Source of the DNA: Gleimia europaea ACS-120-V-Col10b
Lineage (GTDB): Bacteria > Actinomycetota > Actinomycetes > Actinomycetales > Actinomycetaceae
DNA: 64,000 nt
Reading direction: 5' to 3'
Assembly: GCF_000411155.1 (NCBI RefSeq)
Contig: NZ_KE150266.1
Location: 310,001 to 374,000 of the forward strand
This document shows positions 16,885 through 24,693 of the stretch, piece by piece. Numbering within the stretch: position 1 is the first letter of the stretch; each line of letters opens with the position of its first letter. The notes under the pieces are model-generated. The model made no database searches and was not told the origin of the DNA. It was given only the letters and a program-made list of their open reading frames with translations. The translations under genes were made by a program, and so were the position numbers.

Positions 16885-16898
16885 CGAACAAGTGTTCG
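16885..16898. promoter_or_regulatory. LexA box of dnaE2
   Basis: CGAACAAGTGTTCG, a full match to the Gram-positive SOS box CGAAC-N4-GTTCG, lies 13 bp upstream of the dnaE2 start, between the tdk stop and dnaE2. Confidence 0.92.
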
Positions 16899-16920
16899 AT
16901 ATTCGCGTTCGGCCGCGCCT

Positions 16921-17553
16921 TTACAGGTCGGAAGACAGCCGCCCCTTTGACTCTTCTAAATAACAGTTTCCACACAGTGACTCATAGGTTACTGACACCC
17001 CGTCAATCGCCACCTGATCTCCATCGAAAACGAACCGATCGTCCACTTTACGACCGTTAAATACTGCTTTTTTACCGCACCGACAAATCGTTTTAAGCTC
17101 TTCAACCGAGTGCGCGATCTCCAATAAGCGCCGCGCCCCAGGGAACGCAATGGTTTGAAAATCAGTTCGAATACCGTACGCAAGTACCGGAACATTATCT
17201 AGCACCGCAATGCGGAACATGTCGTCAACCTGTTTTGGCGTAAAAAACTGGGCTTCATCTACGAGTAGCGCAGACACGGGCTTGGCCGCTAGATTCTGCA
17301 CCAGAGCATTAGGGTCAACTCCCGAAGCTACATCTAAGAAAACGGCGCGCAGGTTCTCATCTTTGCCAACCAGCATGTCCACTTCGCGAGTAACCCCCAG
17401 GCGAGAAACAATCTGCGCATCTCCTTTGGTGTCAATCGACGGTTTTGCGAGCACCACTCTTTGCCCGCGTTCTTCGTAGTTGTAGGCGGCCTGTAGCAAC
17501 GCCGTTGATTTACCGGAGTTCATTGCCCCATACCTGAAGTAAAGTTTGGCCAC
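16921..17553 (-). CDS. tdk: Thymidine kinase (type II)
   Basis: Phosphorylates thymidine to dTMP in the cytoplasm (pyrimidine salvage). The P-loop YGAMNSGKS, the DEAQFF motif that positions the nucleoside, and the structural zinc cysteines (CRCGKK and CGNC pairs) are all present; about 210 residues is usual. The frame is open to a GTG three codons earlier, but the GTG chosen (encoding MAKLYFRYG) follows AAAGG at a good distance and matches the usual TK N terminus. It begins 30 bases after imuB on the same strand with no terminator between, so it probably shares the LexA-controlled imuA' promoter. Confidence 0.95.
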   Translation of the reverse strand: MAKLYFRYGAMNSGKSTALLQAAYNYEERGQRVVLAKPSIDTKGDAQIVSRLGVTREVDMLVGKDENLRAVFLDVASGVDPNALVQNLAAKPVSALLVDEAQFFTPKQVDDMFRIAVLDNVPVLAYGIRTDFQTIAFPGARRLLEIAHSVEELKTICRCGKKAVFNGRKVDDRFVFDGDQVAIDGVSVTYESLCGNCYLEESKGRLSSDL

Positions 17554-17583
17554 AGCACGCACCTTTCTAATGCCTCTACTGAA

Positions 17584-19248
17584 CTAATACCACAATGCGG
17601 CGAGCATCCACTCACCCGAAAACCATTTAATAAGCACCTGCGGTAACCCTTGAGGCAATGCCACAAGCCACGCTCTGGGCGCAGCCGTTTCATCCTCCGC
17701 GTCCCACCACCTGCCAAGGATAGGCCATGGGCCGCGCACGTCAGAGAGGCTGACCTCCTCTGCTGCACACAACCCCACATTCAGCTCCGCCACTTCCACA
17801 GCGTTCACAACCATGCTTCGTGGAGTAGCGTTCAGCGTGCCGTCTGGCCGCAAGCTAACCATGCTTCCGCCCTCATCAAAAAGACTCACAGACAGAGGAT
17901 TTTCCAGCACTGTCGCCGGAGATTCTTCCTGCAAACCCCCAACCCACGCGTTTTGAAACGAGGCGTGATCCTGCCATTTGCGAGGCACGCTCCAGCCCTC
18001 CCATGCGGCTATTTCCGGGGCGGCGCCCCACTCGGCTTGCACTGCCCTACTCAGCGGATCAAACCCCGGCCGCACTCGCGGTTGCAAAACCCCGTCTAAA
18101 CCGACTAGCGCTTGAAGTCTAAAAGCCACCGTACTGGCGCGCACGTCCTCTTCGCTACGATCTGACCACAATCGTTTTGCAAGATGATCTATTGGAACCA
18201 GATTGCGGGCGGTTAGAACAATTTTCTCCACCCCAAAACGCTCTTGCGAATACTCACCCTCCAAAGAAACTCCAGATCTGGCTATCTCGTCAACCCAAGA
18301 CTGGACTTGCCAACGCGTTCTATCAACCAAATCACGCGGCGCGGGAAAATCGATTATCGCCCACCGCCGTAGCCTCTCAGCCCTTCCCGTGGCCCCAAAA
18401 ATAGTTGCGGTTATATCGATTTCATTTGTAGCCACTTGCTTTGCAATCAGTTTTTCCACAAGACTTCTGGACTGCTCCAGCAAATATCCCAAAGCCACCC
18501 CCAAATCTGGCACCGGGGCTGGAAACACGACAGTTTGCTCGATGAATTCATCTGCCGTACGCTCAACTTTACAAATCGGACCAGCCTGCCAGATCAGCTT
18601 ATGCAAGCTCTGACCCACCTCACCAAAACGAGCCAGCACATGCCCCGCACCAAGAGTTTGCAGATCACCAACCGTCCTCACCCCTAAGGCGGCAAGAGAA
18701 TCCAACACTTGATCCAGATCGCTTTCCTTTTGAGACATAAGCGGTTTTAAGTGCCTTAGCGACAAATCGTTCACGCGAGACTCGCTGGGATCTATAACGC
18801 CATGCAGTGCCCCCACCCAGGCTTGCAACAATCCTTCACCTATCCCCACGTAGCACTCACTCCCCGTCTGCGCTGCGACCACATCGATCACGCGCTCACA
18901 CAGCGCCTCTTCACCGCCAAAAGTGCGTGCCGCAGAAGCAGGAACCCATGCTATTCCGGGTTTTATCATGCAAACGGTTGCTGACACTTCATCCAAAGAG
19001 TCAAGAACAACATTGAACGCCCGCAGCGAACGACCCGGATCGTTTGGCATGACTAGAAGCCCATCACACAAGTGCTCTGCAAGAGCCCTCCGCATTCCCA
19101 CCGCCACGCCCACCGCCCGAGCCTCACGAGTCACGTGAGTTATCCGCCCGGCGGCAGACACCAAAGCAGCCGGGGCCCCAGGAGGGCAATCAATTGCTAG
19201 CGCACTCGTTTCCCAATCTGGAAAAAACACCACTGCCAAACGCGTCAC
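17584..19248 (-). CDS. imuB: ImuB, Y-family polymerase-like mutasome subunit
   Basis: A 554-residue protein of the DinB/ImuB group. The N-terminal palm is recognisable, but the catalytic acids are degenerate: the usual DMDxFF motif reads FFPDWE at residues 8-13, and the second metal-binding SIDE motif reads GIAWVPASAA. Such catalytically dead ImuB acts as a hub linking DnaE2, ImuA' and the sliding clamp. A helix-hairpin-helix segment (LAALGVRTVGDLQTLGAG) and little-finger region follow. The long C-terminal tail is typical. The GTG start overlaps the imuA' stop by four bases. Confidence 0.93.
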   Translation of the reverse strand: MTRLAVVFFPDWETSALAIDCPPGAPAALVSAAGRITHVTREARAVGVAVGMRRALAEHLCDGLLVMPNDPGRSLRAFNVVLDSLDEVSATVCMIKPGIAWVPASAARTFGGEEALCERVIDVVAAQTGSECYVGIGEGLLQAWVGALHGVIDPSESRVNDLSLRHLKPLMSQKESDLDQVLDSLAALGVRTVGDLQTLGAGHVLARFGEVGQSLHKLIWQAGPICKVERTADEFIEQTVVFPAPVPDLGVALGYLLEQSRSLVEKLIAKQVATNEIDITATIFGATGRAERLRRWAIIDFPAPRDLVDRTRWQVQSWVDEIARSGVSLEGEYSQERFGVEKIVLTARNLVPIDHLAKRLWSDRSEEDVRASTVAFRLQALVGLDGVLQPRVRPGFDPLSRAVQAEWGAAPEIAAWEGWSVPRKWQDHASFQNAWVGGLQEESPATVLENPLSVSLFDEGGSMVSLRPDGTLNATPRSMVVNAVEVAELNVGLCAAEEVSLSDVRGPWPILGRWWDAEDETAAPRAWLVALPQGLPQVLIKWFSGEWMLAALWY

Positions 19249-19760
19249 ACTGCCCTCCCAATCAAATCGAAAGAGCTATCAACCCCGCCGTTTTGCGACC
19301 GCGCATACCAAGGTTTAGAAACAGAAAGCCAGGGCACAGTCGTTAGAACAGAAGATCTCCTTAACCTTGCCCGCCCCGCAAGAGCTCTTTGGTTTTGCGG
19401 TGACAACGAAAGCGGGCCCGCCACTACCAGATCAACCCCATCGATAAGAGCAGCTAAAACCTTAAGAGGCCGCCCCTTCACCTCGGGAATAAAAATAACT
19501 TTTTCAAGCGCAATCCCCTTCTCTGCGGCCGCGCGCCAACCGATGTTTTTAACGCCTACAAAGCCTATCCACTGCCCGTCTTTGTGAAGGCTTAACGTAG
19601 CCGCAAACAGTGCCTCATTCCCACTGTCTACATGCCACACACTGCCCGCGCGAAGAGGCGCTGGCAAAACACCTACCGCAGTTTCCGCCCGCACAAGACT
19701 CAAACGCGCTTTCGCTAAGCGTTGTTTCCGATCTCGCTCAAGTATTTGCGCCTCCACCAC
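19245..19760 (-). CDS. imuA': ImuA', SOS mutasome accessory protein
   Basis: A small RecA-like-fold remnant protein of the mycobacterial ImuA' type, working with ImuB and DnaE2 in damage-induced mutagenesis. Identification rests mainly on operon position ahead of imuB plus the WHVDSGNEALFAATLSLHKDGQWIGFVG core and a C-terminal RARLRRSSVLTTVPWL segment. Start: an ATG at 19793 lies inside the LexA box itself and would give 11 more residues; the GTG at 19760 has GGGGGAGG ten bases upstream and keeps the box non-coding, so I prefer it. A near-leaderless ATG remains possible because a TACACT -10 lies 9 bases before it. Confidence 0.85.
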   Translation of the reverse strand: MVEAQILERDRKQRLAKARLSLVRAETAVGVLPAPLRAGSVWHVDSGNEALFAATLSLHKDGQWIGFVGVKNIGWRAAAEKGIALEKVIFIPEVKGRPLKVLAALIDGVDLVVAGPLSLSPQNQRALAGRARLRRSSVLTTVPWLSVSKPWYARSQNGGVDSSFDLIGRAV

Positions 19761-19786
19761 TTGCTCGCTTCCTCCCCCAAGAGTTT

Positions 19787-19800
19787 CGAACATCTGTTCG
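19787..19800. promoter_or_regulatory. LexA box of imuA'-imuB-tdk
   Basis: CGAACATCTGTTCG, a full match to CGAAC-N4-GTTCG. A TACACT -10 (minus strand, 19803-19808) abuts it, so LexA binding would cover the transcription start. Confidence 0.92.
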
Positions 19801-19955
19801 ATAGTGTATTGCAGGAGTGGGACAAGAAAAGTGGAGATGTTTAATTTTGGTTTTAACCAACCGTGAAAACGCCGGTAAACTCCGCCCTATCGCACTAAAG
19901 CTAGTGTAGAGATAAATTGAAAGTGACCTTGGCAACAGTAGATTAGGAGCTCCAA

Positions 19956-20486
19956 ATGGATCTTAATTCACGCCCGGTAGCACCCCATCCCGACGAAGCC
20001 CTACCAGAACTTCCGACTTTTACGCTCAAGTCCAACACCGTGGGCGCCAAGCAGGCTATGCCCGCCGCTCAAACCGCGCCCGGCGGTTCCATCTCGCCTC
20101 ATCTTTCTTGGAGCGGTTTTCCCGAACAAACTCAGTCTTTCTTCATCTATTGTTTTGACCCCGACGCACCTACGCCCGCAGGCTATTGGCATTGGGGAAT
20201 CGTTGATATTCCCGCTGAAATTACTGAGCTGGAGGAGGGCGCTGGCGCTTCTGATCTGCATTTGGAAGGGGCGGCTTTCCACCTGCTAAATGACGCGGGT
20301 CAAGCCAGCTACTATGGGGCGAACCCGCCGAAGGGAGATCGGGAACACCGGTACGTTTTCACCGTCTATGCCCTCGATACCCCTACCTTGGGATTGGACG
20401 AGGAAACCACTATCACCACGGCCTCGTTCAACGCTCTATTCCATGCGCTTGCCAAAGCGTCATTAACTTTGACCTTCAAGCAGTAA
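19956..20486 (+). CDS. YbhB/YbcL-like PEBP family protein
   Basis: A 176-residue phosphatidylethanolamine-binding-protein-like (Raf kinase inhibitor-like) protein. The family core is clear: the early SPHLSWSGFPEQTQSF segment, DPDAPTPAGYWHW, the AxxL..GAxxxxNDAG region, and a GDREHRYVFTVYALD strand. No signal peptide, so cytoplasmic. The family is widespread with no agreed bacterial function. A good AGGAGC ribosome-binding site precedes the ATG. It stands alone, followed by trmL with its own promoter. Confidence 0.9.
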   Translation: MDLNSRPVAPHPDEALPELPTFTLKSNTVGAKQAMPAAQTAPGGSISPHLSWSGFPEQTQSFFIYCFDPDAPTPAGYWHWGIVDIPAEITELEEGAGASDLHLEGAAFHLLNDAGQASYYGANPPKGDREHRYVFTVYALDTPTLGLDEETTITTASFNALFHALAKASLTLTFKQ

Positions 20487-20520
20487 ACCGCTCTGGTTTT
20501 CGTATCGTGGGGCACGCGCC

Positions 20521-20526
20521 TAAAAT
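20521..20526 (+). promoter_or_regulatory. -10 hexamer of trmL
   Basis: TAAAAT followed by 6 bases and the GTG start at 20533. The purine run between them is too close to be a normal ribosome-binding site. Confidence 0.45.
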
Positions 20527-20532
20527 GAGGGC

Positions 20533-20991
20533 GTGCTCCACGTAGTCTTTTTCGAACCCAGAATCCCCGGAAATTCGGGCGCCGCAATCCGCCTGTCCGC
20601 ATGTACCGGATCCATGCTCCACCTAGTTGATCCCCTGTTCGACATGGATGACACGAAGTTGAAGCGCGCCGGCCTCGACTATCACGATCTGGCTCACGTT
20701 CGCGTGTATGAAACTATTGATGAAGCACTTGCACAGGTGCCCGGTTCGATTTATGCGTTTACGGGGCACGCCACTACCCATTACAGCAACGTTCACTACC
20801 GCGATGGGGATGGTCTACTATTTGGCCCCGAACCCACGGGCCTGCCCGAACAGGTTATGGATCACCCGCGTGTAACTGAGCGTGTGCGCATTCAGATGAC
20901 GCCTGGAACTAGGTCACTAAACCTTGCAAACTCGGCTGCTATCGGACTGTACGAGGCTTGGCGTCAGCTCGGTTTTCCCGGCGGTATATAG
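20533..20991 (+). CDS. trmL: tRNA (cytidine/uridine-34-2'-O)-methyltransferase TrmL
   Basis: A 152-residue SPOUT methyltransferase that adds a 2'-O-methyl group to the wobble base of leucine tRNAs. Motifs: FFEPRIPGNSGAAIRLSACTG near the N terminus (family motif 1), the central LLFGPEPTGLP (motif 2) and the C-terminal MTPGTRSLNLANSAAIGLYEA trefoil-knot SAM-binding region (motif 3). Length is that of TrmL/YibK. The start is GTG. Its known target class, tRNA-Leu, is also encoded in this window, though not adjacent. Confidence 0.95.
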   Translation: MLHVVFFEPRIPGNSGAAIRLSACTGSMLHLVDPLFDMDDTKLKRAGLDYHDLAHVRVYETIDEALAQVPGSIYAFTGHATTHYSNVHYRDGDGLLFGPEPTGLPEQVMDHPRVTERVRIQMTPGTRSLNLANSAAIGLYEAWRQLGFPGGI

Positions 20992-21049
20992 GCCGTGTTT
21001 TGCCCCGGCGGATAGAGACGGCTTTCCGGGGCTACCAAATAAATACCGT

Positions 21050-21526
21050 CTACTTGCGGTCGAAACTCTCGGCGATCTCCACGATCCGGCGCGGGTTTGT
21101 GAACCAGATCCACACCAGTCCAATCACAGGTAAGATCAACGGCGCGTAGTAGTAGCCGGCACCAAAATTTGCCCAGACGTTTCGAATCGCACCAATATCA
21201 GCAACACCAAGACCCATGATGCCGGTGGAGAGAACGCCGGCAAGTTCAACTAGCAGAGCGGTCCATCCGATGATGCGCATACGCCTACCGTTGTGAGTGA
21301 TCGATATTGCGATCAAAATGTAGCCGAGCGCCGCAATGAGCGAGAGCACTCGCGGGCCGATAGGCTGATTGGAGAAGGTAACGAAATCAACGAAAGCTGT
21401 GTACGTAAAATAGACGGCACACACCCAAAATACCGCCATAACAACGCGCCCGCCCCCGTAGGAAGCACCCCGGTTATCAGTTGCCGGCCGGGGCTCAGCT
21501 CCCGCCGCCCGCATATGATTACGCAT
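21050..21526 (-). CDS. Four-helix membrane protein of unknown function
   Basis: A 158-residue protein I do not recognise. After about 28 hydrophilic residues it has four hydrophobic segments (around 29-48, 60-78, 85-108 and 122-145), with charged ends consistent with an inner-membrane protein; the short tail is basic then acidic. No active-site motif is visible. It is divergent from pepA with about 80 bp between starts. A structural or small-molecule role cannot be judged from sequence. Confidence 0.75.
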   Translation of the reverse strand: MRNHMRAAGAEPRPATDNRGASYGGGRVVMAVFWVCAVYFTYTAFVDFVTFSNQPIGPRVLSLIAALGYILIAISITHNGRRMRIIGWTALLVELAGVLSTGIMGLGVADIGAIRNVWANFGAGYYYAPLILPVIGLVWIWFTNPRRIVEIAESFDRK

Positions 21527-21593
21527 CGAAACACCTCACCTTTCGCATTTATTTTAGCGAAAACGAAGTTCTTGCGTCGATTTACCTTGCAGA

Positions 21594-21599
21594 TACGAT
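21594..21599 (+). promoter_or_regulatory. -10 hexamer of pepA
   Basis: TACGAT, 6 bases, then ATG at 21606. AGGGG falls within those 6 bases but is too close to the ATG to act normally, so a leaderless transcript is likely. Confidence 0.45.
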
Positions 21600-21605
21600 A
21601 GGGGC

Positions 21606-23069
21606 ATGACAGATATCGAATTCATTTGCGAAAGCGTAGCAGACATTGAAACAGACCTCCTGGTTACCTATTACTTTGAAAACGGGCCAAGCATCGAGGT
21701 TCCCGGCCTCAATGAGGCCGCCAAGGCGGTAGACGCGAAATCTTGTACCGGCGCTCGCACAGTGCTTCCGGGCACTGGAACTAAAGCCCGAAAGATCGCC
21801 CTCGTGGGAGCCAAGGCTGACGAGTTGCATTCGCGTCGCAACTCCGACTTTTCTAACGGCATCGAGCTTGAAGGCACCGGGATTCACCGGCACCTCGCCG
21901 CAATCGGTACGCGCGGCTTAGAAGCAAAGAATGTGGTGCTTGCTGGAAAGTATGAAAACGAGGACGATGTTATCCAGGCCGGCATTGGCGCCCTGCTTGG
22001 TTGCTACACCATTCAAAAGTACGGAGATGAAAAGGTAACTCCTCTTGACCAGCTCACGATCTGCGTACCCCAAGGTCTGAACACGCACACCATGGCGAAG
22101 CGCATCAAGGTTCTAGCTTCTTCCATGATGATGATCATGGACCTGGTGAACCGCTCGCCCAATGACCTCTACCCCGCCAAGTTCGCTACCTACGCGCAAC
22201 AAGCTATCGCGGGCCTGCCCATCGAAGCGGAGATTTGGGACGAAAACAAGCTTGCAGAAGAAGGGTGTGGAGGCATCCTCGCTGTTGGCCTGGGTTCTGA
22301 TCGCGGTTCCCGACTGGTCAAACTCAGCTACGCACCTCAAAATGCCAGCAAGAAGATCTCCCTGATCGGCAAGGGCATCACATTCGACTCCGGCGGTATT
22401 TCCATCAAACCTGCCAAGGGCATGGAAGCTATGAAGTCAGACATGACCGGTGCCGCCACCGTGCTTGCAACCACCGTTGCCGCGGCGGTACTAGGCCTGA
22501 ACGTGAAGATCGACACCTACCTGGCGCTGGCAGAAAATATGCCTGGCGGCCGCGCCCAGCGTCCCTCCGATGTCATCACTATGCGCGGGGGAAAGACCGT
22601 TGAAGTGATCAACACCGACGCTGAAGGCCGCCTGGTCATGGGAGATGCCCTCGCGCTTGCGGCTGAAACTGACACGGACGCAATCGTTGATGTTGCTACC
22701 CTCACCGGCGCGCAAATCGTCGGTCTAGGGGAACGCACCGCCGGCGTTATGGGCACTGCCAATATGCGTGATGCGATCGTAGCCAGCGCCGCGCAGGTGG
22801 GCGAAGCCATGTGGAGCGCCCCGCTACCCTCCTACCTGCTCGACTCGCTGAAGTCTGACGTAGCTGACATTGCGAACTCGGGTACGCGAGCAGGCGGAAT
22901 GATGGTTGCGGGCGTGTTCCTGCAAGAGTTCGTAGCTGACAAGCCTTGGGCCCACATCGATATTGCCGGCCCCTCCTACAACGATGGCAGCCCGTGGGGC
23001 GCCAACAACAAGGGCGCAACCGGCATGAGCATGCTCACGCTCGTGAACTGGGCGGAATCACTCGCCTAA
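21606..23069 (+). CDS. pepA: Leucyl aminopeptidase (M17)
   Basis: A 487-residue di-metal M17 aminopeptidase that removes N-terminal residues from peptides in the cytoplasm. The catalytic C-terminal domain is complete: KGITFDSGGISIKPAKGMEAMKSDM carries the metal-binding Lys and Asp, and NTDAEGRLVMGDAL carries the family signature with Asp and Glu metal ligands and catalytic Arg. The N-terminal macro-like domain (residues 1 to about 165) is divergent, as usual. A perfect 17-bp stem terminator follows. Confidence 0.95.
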   Translation: MTDIEFICESVADIETDLLVTYYFENGPSIEVPGLNEAAKAVDAKSCTGARTVLPGTGTKARKIALVGAKADELHSRRNSDFSNGIELEGTGIHRHLAAIGTRGLEAKNVVLAGKYENEDDVIQAGIGALLGCYTIQKYGDEKVTPLDQLTICVPQGLNTHTMAKRIKVLASSMMMIMDLVNRSPNDLYPAKFATYAQQAIAGLPIEAEIWDENKLAEEGCGGILAVGLGSDRGSRLVKLSYAPQNASKKISLIGKGITFDSGGISIKPAKGMEAMKSDMTGAATVLATTVAAAVLGLNVKIDTYLALAENMPGGRAQRPSDVITMRGGKTVEVINTDAEGRLVMGDALALAAETDTDAIVDVATLTGAQIVGLGERTAGVMGTANMRDAIVASAAQVGEAMWSAPLPSYLLDSLKSDVADIANSGTRAGGMMVAGVFLQEFVADKPWAHIDIAGPSYNDGSPWGANNKGATGMSMLTLVNWAESLA

Positions 23070-23093
23070 GACAGCGACCCCTAAATCCTGCCT

Positions 23094-23142
23094 CGCCCAA
23101 TCGAGATTAACTTCCTTTTAATCTCGATTGGGCGGGGTTTTT
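23094..23142 (+). terminator. Rho-independent terminator of pepA
   Basis: A perfect 17-bp stem (23094-23110 with 23118-23134), a 7-base loop, then GGG and five T. Confidence 0.93.
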
Positions 23143-23292
23143 ACGTGTCTATACCTGGCATGATTCTTGTTGCAAACGGCACAAAACCGGGGCCGAAAAA
23201 TCGTTCACAAAACAGGTAATCGTAGACGATCAGTGCGACAATGAGCGGTAAGTAATGACCCACGGTCAAAACTCGCATAAGGGGAGAATCAC

Positions 23293-24666
23293 GTGAGTGA
23301 AGAAATGTACGATGTAGTCATTCTCGGTGCCGGTTCTGGCGGCTACGCAGCCGCCCTGCGCGCTAGCCAGCTTGGGCTCAAAGTGGCCTTGATCGAAGGT
23401 GACAAGCTTGGCGGCACCTGCCTGCACCGCGGCTGTATTCCAACAAAGGCATACCTGCACGCTGCAGAAGTTGCCGACACCGTCAAGGACTCTGCCTACT
23501 TCGGGGTAAATTCCAACTTTGACGGAATCGACATGAACCGCGTTGCACAGTACCGTGACCAGACGATTAACCAGCTCCACAAGGGCCTGCAGGGTCTTAT
23601 CAAGATGCGCAAAGTTGATTACGTGCAGGGCTGGGGCAAGCTCACGGGGAAGAACACCGTCACCGTAGACGGTAAAGAATATCGCGGGAAGAACATCGTG
23701 CTTGCTTCCGGCTCCTACTCTAAGACCATCCCCGGCCTCGAAATCGAAGGCAACGTGATTACCTCCGAGCAGGCGCTGCAGATGACCTGGGTTCCCTCGA
23801 AGGCAATCGTGCTTGGCGGCGGCGTGATCGGCGTTGAGTTCGCATCCGTGTGGGCATCATTCGGCGCTGAAGTGACCATCATTGAGGGCCTGGATCGCCT
23901 CGTTCCTGCTGAGGATGAGGCCATCTCCAAGAACCTGGAGCGCCAGTTCCGCAAGCGTGGCATTGACTTCAAGACCAAGACCATGTTCGAATCCGTCACT
24001 CAGGATGAGTCCGGCGTTCACGTAAAGACGAATGACGGTAACACCTACGACGGTGACATTCTGCTGGTAGCAATCGGGCGCGGCCCGGCTACCGCAAATC
24101 TCGGTTACGAGGAGCAGGGTGTCAACATGGAGCGCGGATTTGTGCTCACAGATGAGCGTCTGCGCACCAACGTTGAGGGTATCTACGCGGTTGGTGACAT
24201 CGTCCCCGGCCTACAGCTGGCACACCGCGGCTTCCTGCAGGGCATGTTCGTCGCCGAAGAGATCGCTGGCTTGAACCCCGAACCAATCGTCGAATCCGGC
24301 ATTCCTCGCGTAACTTTCTGCGAGCCCGAAATCGCCTCCGTTGGCCTCACTGAAAAGCAGGCTAAGGACCAGTACGGCGGCGACAAGATTGCCACGCAAG
24401 AGTTCAACCTTGCTGGCAACGGCAAATCTCAGATCCTCAACACTGCTGGTCTAGTAAAGCTCGTGGCCCTCAAAGACGGCCCCATCGTTGGCTTCCACGC
24501 CATTGGCGCCCGCATGGGCGAGCAGATTGGCGAAGGCCAGTTGATTGTAAACTGGGAAGCGTACGCTGAGGACGTGGCCAGCATCATCCATGCGCACCCA
24601 ACTCAGAACGAGTCCATTGGAGAGGCGGCTCTGGCCCTCGCTGGCAAGCCGTTGCACTCAGCCTAA
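23293..24666 (+). CDS. lpd: Dihydrolipoyl dehydrogenase (E3)
   Basis: A 457-residue FAD and NAD disulfide oxidoreductase that reoxidises dihydrolipoamide of 2-oxoacid dehydrogenase complexes. The FAD-binding GAGSGGYAA sits at 12-20, and the redox disulfide is in GGTCLHRGCIPTK (Cys43, Cys48). The NAD-binding GGGVIGVE and the C-terminal HAHPTQNE (catalytic His-Glu) are present. Start GTG with AAGGGGAG upstream. It is followed after 27 bp by the E2 gene, so the two form an operon; E1 is not in the window. Confidence 0.96.
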   Translation: MSEEMYDVVILGAGSGGYAAALRASQLGLKVALIEGDKLGGTCLHRGCIPTKAYLHAAEVADTVKDSAYFGVNSNFDGIDMNRVAQYRDQTINQLHKGLQGLIKMRKVDYVQGWGKLTGKNTVTVDGKEYRGKNIVLASGSYSKTIPGLEIEGNVITSEQALQMTWVPSKAIVLGGGVIGVEFASVWASFGAEVTIIEGLDRLVPAEDEAISKNLERQFRKRGIDFKTKTMFESVTQDESGVHVKTNDGNTYDGDILLVAIGRGPATANLGYEEQGVNMERGFVLTDERLRTNVEGIYAVGDIVPGLQLAHRGFLQGMFVAEEIAGLNPEPIVESGIPRVTFCEPEIASVGLTEKQAKDQYGGDKIATQEFNLAGNGKSQILNTAGLVKLVALKDGPIVGFHAIGARMGEQIGEGQLIVNWEAYAEDVASIIHAHPTQNESIGEAALALAGKPLHSA

Positions 24667-24693
24667 GACCCACTACTTAAGGAGATACGTAAA

